Source: JALZMG01 sp963739975 (lineage in GTDB: Bacteria > Actinomycetota > Acidimicrobiia > Acidimicrobiales > Ilumatobacteraceae). Taken from it: a stretch of DNA of 64,000 bases. The stretch is taken from the NCBI GenBank assembly GCA_963739975.1, contig CAVUCK010000019.1, forward strand, positions 248,001 through 312,000, read 5' to 3'. The first letter of the stretch is position 1. The number at the start of each line of letters is the position of its first letter. This document shows positions 18,208 to 28,225 of this stretch, in pieces. The notes below the pieces were generated by a model. That model did no database searches and was not told the DNA's origin. It saw nothing but the letters and a program-made list of their open reading frames with translations. Made by a program: the position numbers and the translations under genes.

Positions 18208-18345
18208 TGATGGCCTCGCTCGCTCCGAAGACTCCGCTCACTCGGCCTGGGCCGGGCAAGGCCGGCCTGGGGTCACATGCTCGCTGCGGCGTGGGCCAAA
18301 CGGTCGGGTGAGCTGACCTGCCTCACTTCCGCTTGCTGTGCTCAC
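18208..18345 (-). repeat. Junction mini-ORF and repeat behind the PAC2 gene
   Basis: On the minus strand a 108-nt ORF (18238-18345) starts in the PAC2 stop (GTGA) and ends in another GTGA at 18238-18241, opening a second frame VSGVFGASEAIN that has no early stop and runs antisense into the APC gene. The part 18208-18288 aligns with 26052-26131 (+). Its core GAGCGGAGTCTTCGGAGCGA resembles the core of the ilv and zwf mini-ORF repeats. The shared hairpin-forming segment (GGCCGGCCTTGCCCGGCC) suggests it may also end transcription of the two convergent genes. Confidence 0.65.
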
Positions 18346-19214
18346 AGATCGTCGTCGGGCGTCTGCTCGCGGAGGAACTCCTCGAACCGTGCGGCGAGGT
18401 CGTCGGCGCCGCGCAGCGTGGCTTCGGCGCGGCGGTCGTAGTCGGCCTCGAGCATCGAGACGTACGTGCGCAGCTGGGCGTCACCGGCGATCGCCTCGTC
18501 GTGCAGCGCCGCCCATCGATCGATCTGGTCCTGCAGGTCGGCGGTCAACGGAACGGACAGCACGTGGGCGAGGTGCGCCACGATGGCGCCGACGGCCAGC
18601 GGGTGCTCGGCGTGGCCCAGGTAGTGGGGGACGCCGACGCGCAGCGAGATCGTCGGGATCGCCCGCTGCTCCAGCTCGACGTGCAGCGCGCCGATCAGCC
18701 CCGTGACGCCCTGGTACGTCGGTGCCGACAGACCCAGGCGCCGGGCCAGCTCAGGTGAGGCCGTGCTGCCGACCACGATCGGCGGCCGGGTGTGGGGCAC
18801 CGCATCGGCCATCGCCCCGACGGTGACGACTGCGGTGCAGCCGAGCGCTTCGACGACGTGGACCACGCAGCCGGCGTAGGTCCGCCAGGCGAGGTGCGGC
18901 TCGACGCCGCTGAGCACGACCAAGTCGTGAGCGGAGCCGGTCCGCACCACCTGGAAGTCGTTGCTCGGCCAGGCGACGTACCGGGTGTCGCCGTCGACCA
19001 GCTCCACCATCGGTCGCTCCTGCGTGAAGTCGTAGAACGGGTCCGGGTCGATCTCCCCGACGGTGACGGAGCCGTCCCACGGCGCCACCTGGGCCAAGGC
19101 GGTCGTGGCCACCCCGCCGGCGTCGAACCAGCCCGTCAGTCCGACGAGCAGGATCGGGCGGTGCAGCGGCTCGACGTCGCCGAGTGTGAGGACCTCCTCG
19201 ACCGTCGGGATCAC
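18342..19214 (-). CDS. PAC2 family protein
   Basis: A 290-residue PAC2-domain protein, related to proteasome assembly chaperones; in actinobacteria its members are usually of unknown role. Landmarks: ILLVGLTGWFDAGGVATTAL, the mid-region LVVLSGVEPHLAWRTYAG, VTVGAMADAVPHTRPP, GLIGALHVELEQRAIPTISL and GVPHYLGHAEHPLAV. The GTG start at 19214 overlaps the serC stop as GTGA, so it is coupled to serC. It ends in a charged, helical tail. The repeat mini-ORF begins in its stop codon. Confidence 0.85.
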   Translation of the reverse strand: MIPTVEEVLTLGDVEPLHRPILLVGLTGWFDAGGVATTALAQVAPWDGSVTVGEIDPDPFYDFTQERPMVELVDGDTRYVAWPSNDFQVVRTGSAHDLVVLSGVEPHLAWRTYAGCVVHVVEALGCTAVVTVGAMADAVPHTRPPIVVGSTASPELARRLGLSAPTYQGVTGLIGALHVELEQRAIPTISLRVGVPHYLGHAEHPLAVGAIVAHLAHVLSVPLTADLQDQIDRWAALHDEAIAGDAQLRTYVSMLEADYDRRAEATLRGADDLAARFEEFLREQTPDDDL

Positions 19215-20359
19215 GGCGCCAGCACCTCGCCGTGGTGTTCGACGAGGTGGTCGATGCACGCCGTCAGGGCCTCGACGTCGCCGGGCTCGATCGCCGGGAA
19301 CATGCCGATGCGGATCTGGTTGCGCCCGAGCTTGCGGTAGCTCTCGGTGTCGACGATCCCGTTCGTCCGCAGGGCCTGGGAGAGCTTGGCGGCGTCGATC
19401 GTGGCGGCGAGGTCGATGGTGCCGACGACGCTGGACCGCTTCGTCGGGTCGGCGACGAACGGCGTCGCCCACTCGCGGTCCTCGGCCCACCCGTACAGGT
19501 GGTCGGCCGACGCCCGTGACCGCTTGGCGCACCAGTCCATCCCGCCGCTGTCGAGCATCCAGCGCACCTGGTCGGCGAACAGCAGCAGGGTGACGACCGC
19601 CGGCGTGTTGTACGTCTGGTCGAGGCGGCTGTTGGCCAGGGCGATGCCGAGATCGAGCGATGCCGGCCGCCACCGAGGTCCGGCGGCGATGCGCTCGATG
19701 CGCTCGACGCCGGCGGGGGAGCAGGCGGCCACCCACAGGCCACCGTCGGCGGCGAAGCACTTCTGCGGAGCGAACTCGTACACGTCGACCTCAGCTGGGT
19801 CCCACGGCAGGCCGCCGGCGGCCGAGGTGGCGTCGACGGCCACCAGTGCGCCCTCGGTCCCGTCCGGTCGGCGCAGGTCCATGGCCACGCCCGTCGACGT
19901 CTCGTTGTGGGTCAGGGCGTACAGATCGACGGCGGGATCGACGATCGGGGCCGGGTGGTCGCCCGGCTCGCTGGCCACGATGCGGGGCCCGTCGAGGTGG
20001 GGCGCCGCGGCCGCGGCATCGGCGAACTTCGAGGAGAACTCACCGAACACGAGGTGCTCGCTGCGTCGATCGATCAGCCCGAACGTGGCGACGTCCCAGA
20101 AGACCGTGGTGCCGCCGTTGCCGATCACGACCTCCCAACCGTCCGGGAGGTCGAACAGCTCGCTCAGCCCGGCCCGGATGGTCCCGACCAGGCGCTTGAC
20201 CGGCGGCTGGCGATGCGAGGTGCCGACGACCGTGCGCCCGGCAGCAAGCACGGTGTCGAGTTGCTCGGGGCGGACCTTGGAGGGTCCGCACCCGAACCGA
20301 CCATCGGCCGGCAGCAGGTGGGCGGGGAGGAGCAACTCTCCGGGGGACGTCTCGCTCAC
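19211..20359 (-). CDS. serC: Phosphoserine aminotransferase
   Basis: PLP enzyme that converts 3-phosphohydroxypyruvate to phosphoserine for serine synthesis. It has 382 residues. Signatures: DGRFGCGPSKVRPEQL, GTSHRQPPVKRLVGTIR, VIGNGGTTVFWDVATFG, THNETSTGVAMDL, DATSAAGGLPWD, the PLP lysine in FAPQKCFAADGGLWVA, and a C-terminal RIGMFPAIEPGDVEAL. This is the actinobacterial form. It is divergent from the aspartate aminotransferase gene with 59 bp between starts and coupled to PAC2 downstream. Confidence 0.93.
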   Translation of the reverse strand: MSETSPGELLLPAHLLPADGRFGCGPSKVRPEQLDTVLAAGRTVVGTSHRQPPVKRLVGTIRAGLSELFDLPDGWEVVIGNGGTTVFWDVATFGLIDRRSEHLVFGEFSSKFADAAAAAPHLDGPRIVASEPGDHPAPIVDPAVDLYALTHNETSTGVAMDLRRPDGTEGALVAVDATSAAGGLPWDPAEVDVYEFAPQKCFAADGGLWVAACSPAGVERIERIAAGPRWRPASLDLGIALANSRLDQTYNTPAVVTLLLFADQVRWMLDSGGMDWCAKRSRASADHLYGWAEDREWATPFVADPTKRSSVVGTIDLAATIDAAKLSQALRTNGIVDTESYRKLGRNQIRIGMFPAIEPGDVEALTACIDHLVEHHGEVLAP

Positions 20360-20418
20360 TGTGCCAGCATGGCAGCGGATCTCCCGCCCGCCATCGAACC
20401 GTCAGAGGAGCTCGCCCA

Positions 20419-21615
20419 GTGCCAACGTCTCGCGTCTCGGAGCGCCTCGCCGGCATCGCCGAATCCGCCACGCTCGCCGTCGACGCCAAGGCCAAGGCGC
20501 TGCAGGCCCAGGGCGAGGCGGTCATCGGGTTCGGTGCCGGCGAACCCGACTTCCCGACCCCCGACCACATCGTCGCGGCGGCCGTCGCCGCCTGCGCTGA
20601 CCCCAAGAACCACCGCTACTCACCGGCCGCCGGGCTGCCCGACCTGCGCGAGGCGATCGCCGTCAAGACCAAGCGCGACAGCGGGTTCGACTGCGCCGCC
20701 GGGCAGGTGCTCGTGACGAACGGTGGCAAGCACGCCGTGTTCACGGCGTTCGCCGTGCTGTGCGATCCCGGTGACGAGGTGATCTGCCCGGCGCCGTACT
20801 GGACGACGTACCCGGAGGCGATCACGCTGGCGGGAGGCGTGCCGAAGATCGTCGAGACGACGGAGGAGACCGGATTCCAGGTCACCGTCGACCAGCTGGA
20901 GGCGGCGTGGTCGCCGCGCACCAAGGCGATGCTGTTCGTCAGCCCCGACAACCCGTCGGGCGCCGTGGCCTCGCCGGGGCAAGTCGCGGCGATCGGCGAG
21001 TGGGCGCTGGAGCGCGGCGTGTGGGTGGTCACCGACGAGATCTACGAGCACCTGACGTACGGACCGCACGAGTTCACGTCGATGCCGGCGCTGGTGCCGG
21101 ACCTCGCCGACCAGTGCGTCGTCGTCAACGGGGTGGCCAAGACCTACGCCATGACCGGCTGGCGAGTGGGGTGGATGATCGCCCCGGCCGACGTGGCCAA
21201 GGCAGCGATCAACTTCCAGAGCCACGCCACCTCGAACGTCGCCAACGTGTCGCAGCGAGCCGCGCTGGCTGCGGTCGCCGGTGACCTCGAGGCGGTGGCG
21301 ATGATGCGGGCGGCCTTCGAGCGGCGGGGACGGGTGATGCACGAGCGGTTGTCGGCGATCGACGGTGTCACGTGCCTGGAGCCGCAGGGAGCCTTCTACT
21401 GCTTCCCCAACGTCTCCGGGTTGCTCGGCCGGGACCTCGCCGGGCGGACGTGCGCCACGACGCTCGAGCTGGCCGACCACGCGCTGTCGACGGCCAAGAT
21501 CGCCTTCGTCCCTGGCGAGGCCTTCGGCGCCCCCGGCTACGCCAGGTTCTCCTTCGCCCTCGGCGACGAGGCGATCGAGGAGGGCATCACCCGCCTCGCC
21601 ACCCTCGCCTCGTAG
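20419..21615 (+). CDS. Aspartate-type aminotransferase (class I)
   Basis: PLP aminotransferase subgroup I-beta, 398 residues, most likely transferring amino groups between aspartate and 2-oxoglutarate. It has AVIGFGAGEPDFPTPDHI, HRYSPAAGLPDLREAIA, NGGKHAVF, PAPYWTTYPEA, the substrate-binding SPDNPSGA, VVTDEIYEHLTY and the Schiff-base lysine in VNGVAKTYAMTGWRVGW, then RFSFALGDEAIEEGI near the end. The GTG at 20419 is preceded by AGAGGAG 7 bp upstream. A 17-bp-stem hairpin follows the stop. Confidence 0.9.
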   Translation: MPTSRVSERLAGIAESATLAVDAKAKALQAQGEAVIGFGAGEPDFPTPDHIVAAAVAACADPKNHRYSPAAGLPDLREAIAVKTKRDSGFDCAAGQVLVTNGGKHAVFTAFAVLCDPGDEVICPAPYWTTYPEAITLAGGVPKIVETTEETGFQVTVDQLEAAWSPRTKAMLFVSPDNPSGAVASPGQVAAIGEWALERGVWVVTDEIYEHLTYGPHEFTSMPALVPDLADQCVVVNGVAKTYAMTGWRVGWMIAPADVAKAAINFQSHATSNVANVSQRAALAAVAGDLEAVAMMRAAFERRGRVMHERLSAIDGVTCLEPQGAFYCFPNVSGLLGRDLAGRTCATTLELADHALSTAKIAFVPGEAFGAPGYARFSFALGDEAIEEGITRLATLAS

Positions 21616-21623
21616 CGATCATG

Positions 21624-21671
21624 TTCTGGCCGTCGCAACCAGCCGCTGTGAGTCGGTTGCGACGGCCAGAA
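21624..21671. terminator. Repeated palindrome between convergent genes, copy P1
   Basis: Perfect 17-bp arms TTCTGGCCGTCGCAACC / GGTTGCGACGGCCAGAA around a 14-nt loop. It lies between the aminotransferase and the convergent hydrolase gene. A second copy with the same loop is at 23797-23844, also between convergent genes, so this is a mobile or repeatedly used bidirectional terminator-like repeat. Confidence 0.7.
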
Positions 21672-21678
21672 GCGGGTT

Positions 21679-22504
21679 CTAGACCCGTGACCAGAAGGCG
21701 GCCACGAGCTCGTTGAACTGCTCGGGGCTCTCCTGGAACGGCTGGTGGGCCTCGCCCTCGAGCACGACGAACTCGGCGCCGGGGATCGCCTCGGCGACGA
21801 TCCGGCCATAGCGGGGCGGCGTGACGATGTCGATGTCGCCGGCGATGACGAGCGTCGGGCAGTCGATCTCGGGCAGCCGGTCCAGGGTGTCGTGGACCTT
21901 CCATGCCTCGAGCTGGCGGACGAACGCCTCAGGCGACTGCGGGAACGGGAAGGCCATCGCGTCTTCGATGATCGCGTCGACCATGCCGCTCTCGTGCGCC
22001 CGAGGCGTGTAGATGAACGTGAAGAAGGCTTCCATCATCGCCCGCTCGCTCGGGGCACCGTTGGGCAGCCAGGTCCACGCCTCCATGAACGTACGCAGGA
22101 ACCGGTCCGGCTCGCGCCCACGTGCTGTCGAGGACGAGGCTGCGCACCAGCTCCGGGTGGCGCAGCGCCAGGTGCTGGGCGGTGGCCGCTCCGCCGGAGA
22201 ACCCGGCGACGTGGGCGCTGGCGATGCCGAGCGCCCGCAGCACCTCAGCGGCGTCGTCGGCCATGTCGGCGACGGTGAACCCGTCGGGCGGGATCGGCGA
22301 GCGGCCGGCGCCGCGGTTGTCGAACGCCGTCATCCGATAGCTGTCGGCGAGGGCCTCCAGCTGGAACGTCCAGGCCTCGGCCGGGTCGCTGAGGCCGGCG
22401 ATGAGCAGGACGTCGGGGCCGGTGCCGCGCTGGTCGACGTACAGCTCGACGTCGCCGGCGGAGATCATCCCAGTGGTGGTGGTGGTCTTGGTGGTGGTGG
22501 TCAT
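21679..22504 (-). pseudogene. Alpha/beta hydrolase with a single frameshift
   Basis: Two frames together make a complete alpha/beta hydrolase of about 274 residues. The N-terminal part, from ATG 22504 in an ATGA overlap with the upstream hydrolase, has LLIAGLSDPAEAW, FDNRGAGRS and the nucleophile elbow GFSGGAATA. At about 22105-22120 the frame shifts; the C-terminal part has EPDRFLRTFMEAWTW, LVIAGDIDIVTP (catalytic Asp) and GEAHQPF (catalytic His). The length is 3n+1, consistent with one extra base. The N-terminus MTTTTKTTTTTG comes from ACC repeats and might be a slippage site. Either recently inactivated or an assembly error. Confidence 0.7.
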
Positions 22505-23340
22505 GATGGGTTTCCTTCGTGCACGCCGCTGGTCGCAGCGACGGGTTGGATGAACGCCCGAGCGACGGCGACGTGCTCGGCCGGGTGCGTCAGGTGCGGG
22601 ACGTGCCCGGCCCCGACGAACGTGTGGCGGGACACCACGGCCGTGGCGGCCAGGGCGTCGACGACGCCCGGCAACCAGCTCGGGCTGGCGTCCCCGTCGG
22701 TGAGCAGGACCGGAGCGACGATGGCGTCGAACGACGGCGGCTCCGCCCACTGCGAGTCGGCGAGCAGGTCGAAGATCGTGTTGGCGTTGGCCACCATCGT
22801 CCGGCGGGTGTCGTCGGGCAGGAGGTTCCACGCCCCCGGCCCCAGTGCGATGTCCTCGACGAACCGGGCCGCCGCCGCCTCGACCTCGCCCCGGCGGACC
22901 TCGGCGGCGACCGTGCCGATCGACGCGACGATCGGCCGGACCAGTTGGTCCAGGGCCGTGCCTCGCTCGGCTACCCCCAGCAGCGGGGGCTCGTGGGCGA
23001 CGACGCTGCGCACCAGGTCGGGGCGGCGCGCCGCCAGGCCCAGCGAGATCGACGCGCCGTAGGAGCTGCCAACGAGATGGGCCGGCGCCAGCTCGAGCGC
23101 CTCGATCAGCGCGGCGAGGTCGTCCTCGTCCACCCGCCGCGGCACCGCGCCGGGGCCGCGCTCACTGCGCGAGTGGCCCCGGCGGTCGTACATCACGACC
23201 TGGTGGGTCCGGGCCAGCTCGTCGACCACGAGCGCCCAGGTCGTGTGGTCGCCCCAGCTTCCGTGCACCAGCACGACGGGCTCTCCGTCGCCGTGGATCT
23301 CGAAGTACAGCTCGCAGCCGTTGATCTGCCGTCGAGGCAT
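22501..23340 (-). CDS. Alpha/beta hydrolase
   Basis: A 279-residue intact alpha/beta-fold hydrolase with oxyanion-hole segment VHGSWGDH, MYDRRGHSRSERG, nucleophile elbow LVGSSYGASISLGLA (Ser), acid LLTDGD and catalytic His in GAGHVPHLTHP. The substrate is unknown. The ATG at 23340 has an excellent ribosome binding site (AAGGAGGGG). It overlaps the start of the second, frameshifted hydrolase gene by ATGA, so the two are one operon. Confidence 0.88.
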   Translation of the reverse strand: MPRRQINGCELYFEIHGDGEPVVLVHGSWGDHTTWALVVDELARTHQVVMYDRRGHSRSERGPGAVPRRVDEDDLAALIEALELAPAHLVGSSYGASISLGLAARRPDLVRSVVAHEPPLLGVAERGTALDQLVRPIVASIGTVAAEVRRGEVEAAAARFVEDIALGPGAWNLLPDDTRRTMVANANTIFDLLADSQWAEPPSFDAIVAPVLLTDGDASPSWLPGVVDALAATAVVSRHTFVGAGHVPHLTHPAEHVAVARAFIQPVAATSGVHEGNPS

Positions 23341-23478
23341 CGCCCCTCCTTGCGGTCGGCCGCTCGTGTGGCGGCGTTGCTCCCAAGGCGTGAGATCGAA
23401 CCTCACATCGTGATTGCGGCCGTTACGCCGTCGGTCGTGAGCGGCGGGACGTCCGCCGACGACCAAGGAGGAAAAGAC

Positions 23479-23778
23479 ATGAAGACCCGTGCATTGATCG
23501 CCGGCGGCATCGTCGCGCTGGGCGCGCTGCCGATCGGCGCCACCGCCTCGGCGGAGCCGAACCACGCCGACACCATGCGCCACATCTGCGTCTCCCACGG
23601 CGGCATCCCCGTGCCCCGTCCGGGCTGGTGGCACGCCCGTTGCCAGGGCAGCCGCCCGTCCAACGGTGCCGACGACGGACTGCGAGCAGCGTTCATGGTC
23701 TGCACGATGCAGCTCGACGGCGAGTTCTTCTCCGTCGCCACCGACGAGGCCGGGACGATGAACTGGATCTGCTTCTGA
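23479..23778 (+). CDS. Small secreted Cys-containing protein
   Basis: I do not recognise this family. The 99-residue product starts with a signal peptide (MKTRALIAGGIVALGALPIG) and a likely cleavage after TASA. The mature part has four cysteines, in RHICVSHGG, HARCQGS, MVCTMQ and NWICF, which could form two disulfides, plus a PRPGWWHARC segment rich in aromatics. A strong AAGGAGG is 9 bp before the ATG. It is followed by palindrome copy P2. It stands alone, divergent from the hydrolase pair. Confidence 0.75.
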   Translation: MKTRALIAGGIVALGALPIGATASAEPNHADTMRHICVSHGGIPVPRPGWWHARCQGSRPSNGADDGLRAAFMVCTMQLDGEFFSVATDEAGTMNWICF

Positions 23779-23796
23779 CGATCCAGCCCGCCGCGG

Positions 23797-23844
23797 TTCT
23801 GGCCGTCGTGACCGGCCGCTGTGAGTCGGTTGCGACGGCCAGAA
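23797..23844. terminator. Repeated palindrome, copy P2
   Basis: Same element as 21624-21671: TTCTGGCCGTCGTGACC and GGTTGCGACGGCCAGAA around GGCCGCTGTGAGTC. The left arm has two changes relative to P1, leaving a slightly imperfect stem. It sits between the convergent small secreted protein gene and cobS. Confidence 0.7.
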
Positions 23845-23849
23845 GCAGA

Positions 23850-24606
23850 TCAGCGCCACCAGAGGGCGTAATCGGCGGCGAGGATGCTGGCGACCAGCAG
23901 GACGGCGCACTCGGCGACCTGCTCGATCGCGCCGAGCACGTCGCCGGTGATGCCGCCGAGCGTTCGGCGGGCGATGAGTACGACCACCACGGCAGCCGCC
24001 GCGGCGGCGGCCACCAGCGGACCGACCCACCATCCGGTGGCCACCGCACCGATGGCCGTCGCCACGGCGGCGGCACCGATCGCCCTCGACCGCCCGACGG
24101 CGGCGGCATACCCGGCGCCGAGGCCATCCGGCCGGGCCAGCGGCACCACGGCCATCGGCACCACCGCCGCGCCGCGCCCGAGGGCGTGGGCGCTGATGAG
24201 TCCGGCCAGGGCGACGGACGCCGGCAGCGACCCGACGATGACGACGCGCAGCACGATCGACCCGCACAGCGCGGCCACGCCGTAGGTGCCGTGGCGGGGA
24301 TCCTTGAGGATCTCGAGCCGGCGTTCCGGGGTCGTCCCACCGGCCACGGCGTCGGCCAGATCGGCCAGCCCATCCTCGTGGAACGCGCCGGTCACCAGCA
24401 CGGCGACGAGCACGCCGACGGCTGCGCCGACCGCCGGCGTCGTGCCGCGGCCGAGCAGGGCGACGATCCCGCCGGCGAGCGCTCCGACCAGAGCGCCGAT
24501 CACGGGGAACCAGACCACGGCGGCGGCCAGGTCGGGGGCGCGGCGCAGCCGAACCGGCACCCTGGTCAGGAACTGCGTGGCGGCCAGGAACCCCCCGAGC
24601 GGGTGG

Positions 24607-24614
<8 letters not shown>
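23850..24614 (-). CDS. cobS: Adenosylcobinamide-GDP ribazoletransferase
   Basis: Membrane enzyme that joins adenosylcobinamide-GDP and alpha-ribazole to make adenosylcobalamin. It has 254 residues and about six membrane segments. Family motifs: FLAATQFLTRVPV near the N-terminus, the metal-binding GAFHEDGLADLADA, LKDPRHGTYGVAAL (Asp/His conserved) and LGGITGDVLGAIEQVAE. The start ATG at 24614 overlaps the malic enzyme stop by 8 bp, so it is in the same transcript as that gene and probably the cob genes upstream. Confidence 0.93.
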
Positions 24615-26010
<1,396 letters not shown>

Positions 26011-26051
26011 CGAAGACTACGAGGAGTGGACTTGACGCTTCGGCCCCCGGC

Positions 26052-26131
26052 CGCAGTGAGCGCATGAGTCGAGGTCGGCCTTGTCCGACCCAGGCCGAGG
26101 AGCGGAGTCTTCGGAGCGATCGAGGCCATCA
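26052..26131 (+). repeat. Dispersed repeat between cobT and the malic enzyme gene
   Basis: Aligns with 18208-18288 (minus strand) with one 1-bp indel in the core; shared stretches include CAGGCCGAG and GAGCGGAGTCTTCGGAGCGA. In this copy the GTGA of the core is lost (GAGGAGCG instead of GAGTGAGCG). The core reads on the plus strand although both neighbours are on the minus strand, the one exception to the orientation rule of these repeats. The rest of the 128-bp gap holds no gene. Confidence 0.6.
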
Positions 26132-26138
26132 TGGTCTC

Positions 26139-27129
26139 CTACCCAAACCACTCGGTGAACGTCGGGACCTCGGTGATCCCGGCGCACGCCATGGCCACGA
26201 GGGGGACGGCGGCCATCGCTCCACTGCCCTCGCCGAGGCGCATGTCGAGGTCGAGCAACGGACGCTTCCCCAAACGCTCGAGCAGACGACGGTGGCCCGG
26301 CTCGGCGGAGCAGTGCCCGACGATGCAGTGGTCGAGCGCACTCGGCTCGATCATCACCAGGGGCAGCACCGACGAGGTGACCACGTAGCCGTCGAGGACG
26401 ACGGGCATCGATCGGTGTCGGGCGGCGACGACTGCCGCGGCGATGGCCGCCAGCTCGGCGCCACCGACCTCGCGCAGCACCTCGATCGGGTCGGTCACCC
26501 CGGCGATGCGCCGCACCGCCTGCTGTACCGCCGCCCGCTTGCGGTCCAAGCCGGCGTCGTCGATGCCCGTACCGCGCCCGACCCACGCCGCCGTCTCGCC
26601 ACCGGCCAGCGCAGCTGACAGGGCCGCCGACGGCGTGGTGTTGCCGATGCCCATCTCGCCGACGACGAGCAGGTCGCCGTCGAGGCGGTCGACGGCGGCG
26701 GTGGCGATGGCGACGATCTCCTCGAACCGTTCCGGGGACAGCGCCGCCTCGAAGCGGATGTCGCCGGTCGGCCGGGCGATGCCGACGTCGACGGCCTCGA
26801 CCGTGGCGCCGGCGTGGCGAGCGAACGCGCTGATCGTCGAGCGGCCCTGCTGGTAGGCGGCGAACATGGCAGCGGTGACCTCGGGCGGGTAGGCGCTGAC
26901 CGCCTCGGCCGCGGCAACGCCGTGGTCGCCGGCGAAGATCAGCCCGACCGGCCGCTCGACGCGCTGGCCGGTCCGTACGGTGCCAGCCGGCGATCCACTC
27001 GGCCAGCTCGTCCAGCCACGCCAGCGCGCCGCTCGGTCGCAGGATGGTCGCCGCCCGCTCGTGCACGGCGGCCGCAGCGGCGTGGTCCGGCGCCGGCAAC
27101 TGGCGCAAGGCGAGGTGCAGCGAGCTCAC
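26139..27129 (-). pseudogene. cobT: Nicotinate-nucleotide-dimethylbenzimidazole phosphoribosyltransferase, one frameshift
   Basis: Makes alpha-ribazole phosphate for the lower ligand of cobalamin. The GTG start at 27129 overlaps the cobU stop; the first frame gives SSLHLALRQLPAPDHAAAAA up to AEWIAGW. Near 26985 the frame changes and continues as RTGQRVERPVGLIFAGDHGV and then AGVTDPIEVLREVGGAELAA. Key motifs are intact: VGEMGIGNTTPSAAL, VLDGYVVTSS, and the active-site Glu in LGEGSGAMAAVP. The total length is 3n+1, as if one base was added. Since the rest of the pathway is present, an assembly error is quite possible; otherwise the pathway is broken here. Confidence 0.8.
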
Positions 27130-27653
27130 GGCAACAGGGCGATCGGGTCGTCGAGGCGCACGGCCCGCCCGGCGACGAGCAGCAGCGTGCGGTCGGCCCG
27201 CTCGGCCCAGGCCTGGTTGACCAGGCCGAGCACGTCGCGGTAGCGCCGCCCGAGGTCGGTCTCCGGGTGCACGCCGAGCCCCACCTCGTTGGACACGGCC
27301 ACGGTCGGTGCGTCGCGGGCGGCCGCCACCTCGGCCGCGGCGGCCGCCGCCGACTCGATCCGGGCGTCGGTGTCGCCGCGGTGCAGCACGTTGTTGACCC
27401 ACAGGGTCAGGCAGTCGACGATCGCCAGACCCTCCGCCGCCCGCAGTGCTCCCTCGAGGTCGAGCGGCGCCTCGATCGTCGGCCACGGCGGTCGCTCGGC
27501 GCGATGTCGCGCGACCCGCGCCGTCAGGTCGTCGTCGAACGGTTCGAGCGTGGCGATGAACGTGACCGGCCCGTCGTGGCGACGTCCGAGCTCGACGGCC
27601 AGCGAGCTCTTGCCGCTGCGCGCCCCGCCGAGCAGCAGCGTCAGGTTGCTAAT
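27126..27653 (-). CDS. cobU: Adenosylcobinamide kinase / guanylyltransferase
   Basis: Phosphorylates adenosylcobinamide and adds GMP. The P-loop GGARSGKS is close to the N-terminus, followed by VTFIATLEPFDDDL, VARHRAERPPWPTIEAP, LAIVDCLTLWVNN and VAVSNEVGLGVHPE. No ATG, GTG or TTG lies near the expected start; the frame can begin at ATT 27653, whose last two bases overlap the cobO stop (ATTAG), giving 175 residues and the usual length (SNLTLLLGG). The next GTG, 27389, would delete the P-loop. The ATT start is inference. The stop overlaps cobT as GTGA. Confidence 0.85.
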   Translation of the reverse strand: MSNLTLLLGGARSGKSSLAVELGRRHDGPVTFIATLEPFDDDLTARVARHRAERPPWPTIEAPLDLEGALRAAEGLAIVDCLTLWVNNVLHRGDTDARIESAAAAAAEVAAARDAPTVAVSNEVGLGVHPETDLGRRYRDVLGLVNQAWAERADRTLLLVAGRAVRLDDPIALLP

Positions 27654-28212
27654 GGTCGACGCCTCGCAGGGCCCGGATCCCCTGCTCGTAGGCGTGCTTG
27701 ATGCTGCGCATCTCGGTGACCGTGTCGGCGACGTCGATCAGCTCCTGCGGCGCGTCGCGGCCGGTGATCACGACGTTCACGTGCTCGGGTCGTTCCTTGA
27801 TCGCCGCCACGACGTCGGCGACGTCCACCCAACCCCACGTGCACAGGTAGGTCAGCTCGTCGAGGACGACGAGCTGGTGCTCACCGGCGGCGATCAGGGC
27901 TGCCGCCTGGGCCCAGCCGTCTTGGGCGAGCCGAACGTCGTGGCTGAGGTCGTCGGAATCCCACGTGAAGCCGTCGCCGACGGCGAGCCAGTCGACGCCG
28001 AGCTGGCGGCCGACCTTCTCCTCGCCGACCTGCCACTTCCCGCTCTTGATGAACTGAACGACGGCCACCCGCCAGCCCCGGGCCACGCCGCGGACCATGA
28101 TCCCGAACGCTGCGGTGCTCTTGCCCTTGCCGTCGCCGGTGTTGACCACGACGACGGATGGGGCGGTGCGCAGGCCGTCCGGACGGGGGTCCTCCGTGAG
28201 CGCTTCGGTCAT
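27649..28212 (-). CDS. cobO: Cob(I)yrinic acid a,c-diamide adenosyltransferase
   Basis: Adds the upper adenosyl ligand to corrinoids (BtuR/CobO type). It has 187 residues with the ATP-binding VVNTGDGKGKSTAAFGI, VAVVQFIKSGKW, DGFTWDSDD, VVLDELTYLCTWGWVD and VVITGRDAP. First gene of the minus-strand cob operon (cobO-cobU-cobT). It is divergent from the riboswitch-controlled btuF gene; the cobalamin riboswitch lies on the opposite strand, so control of this operon by B12 is not shown. Confidence 0.94.
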   Translation of the reverse strand: MTEALTEDPRPDGLRTAPSVVVVNTGDGKGKSTAAFGIMVRGVARGWRVAVVQFIKSGKWQVGEEKVGRQLGVDWLAVGDGFTWDSDDLSHDVRLAQDGWAQAAALIAAGEHQLVVLDELTYLCTWGWVDVADVVAAIKERPEHVNVVITGRDAPQELIDVADTVTEMRSIKHAYEQGIRALRGVDH

Positions 28213-28225
28213 CTCGGCACGGTAA

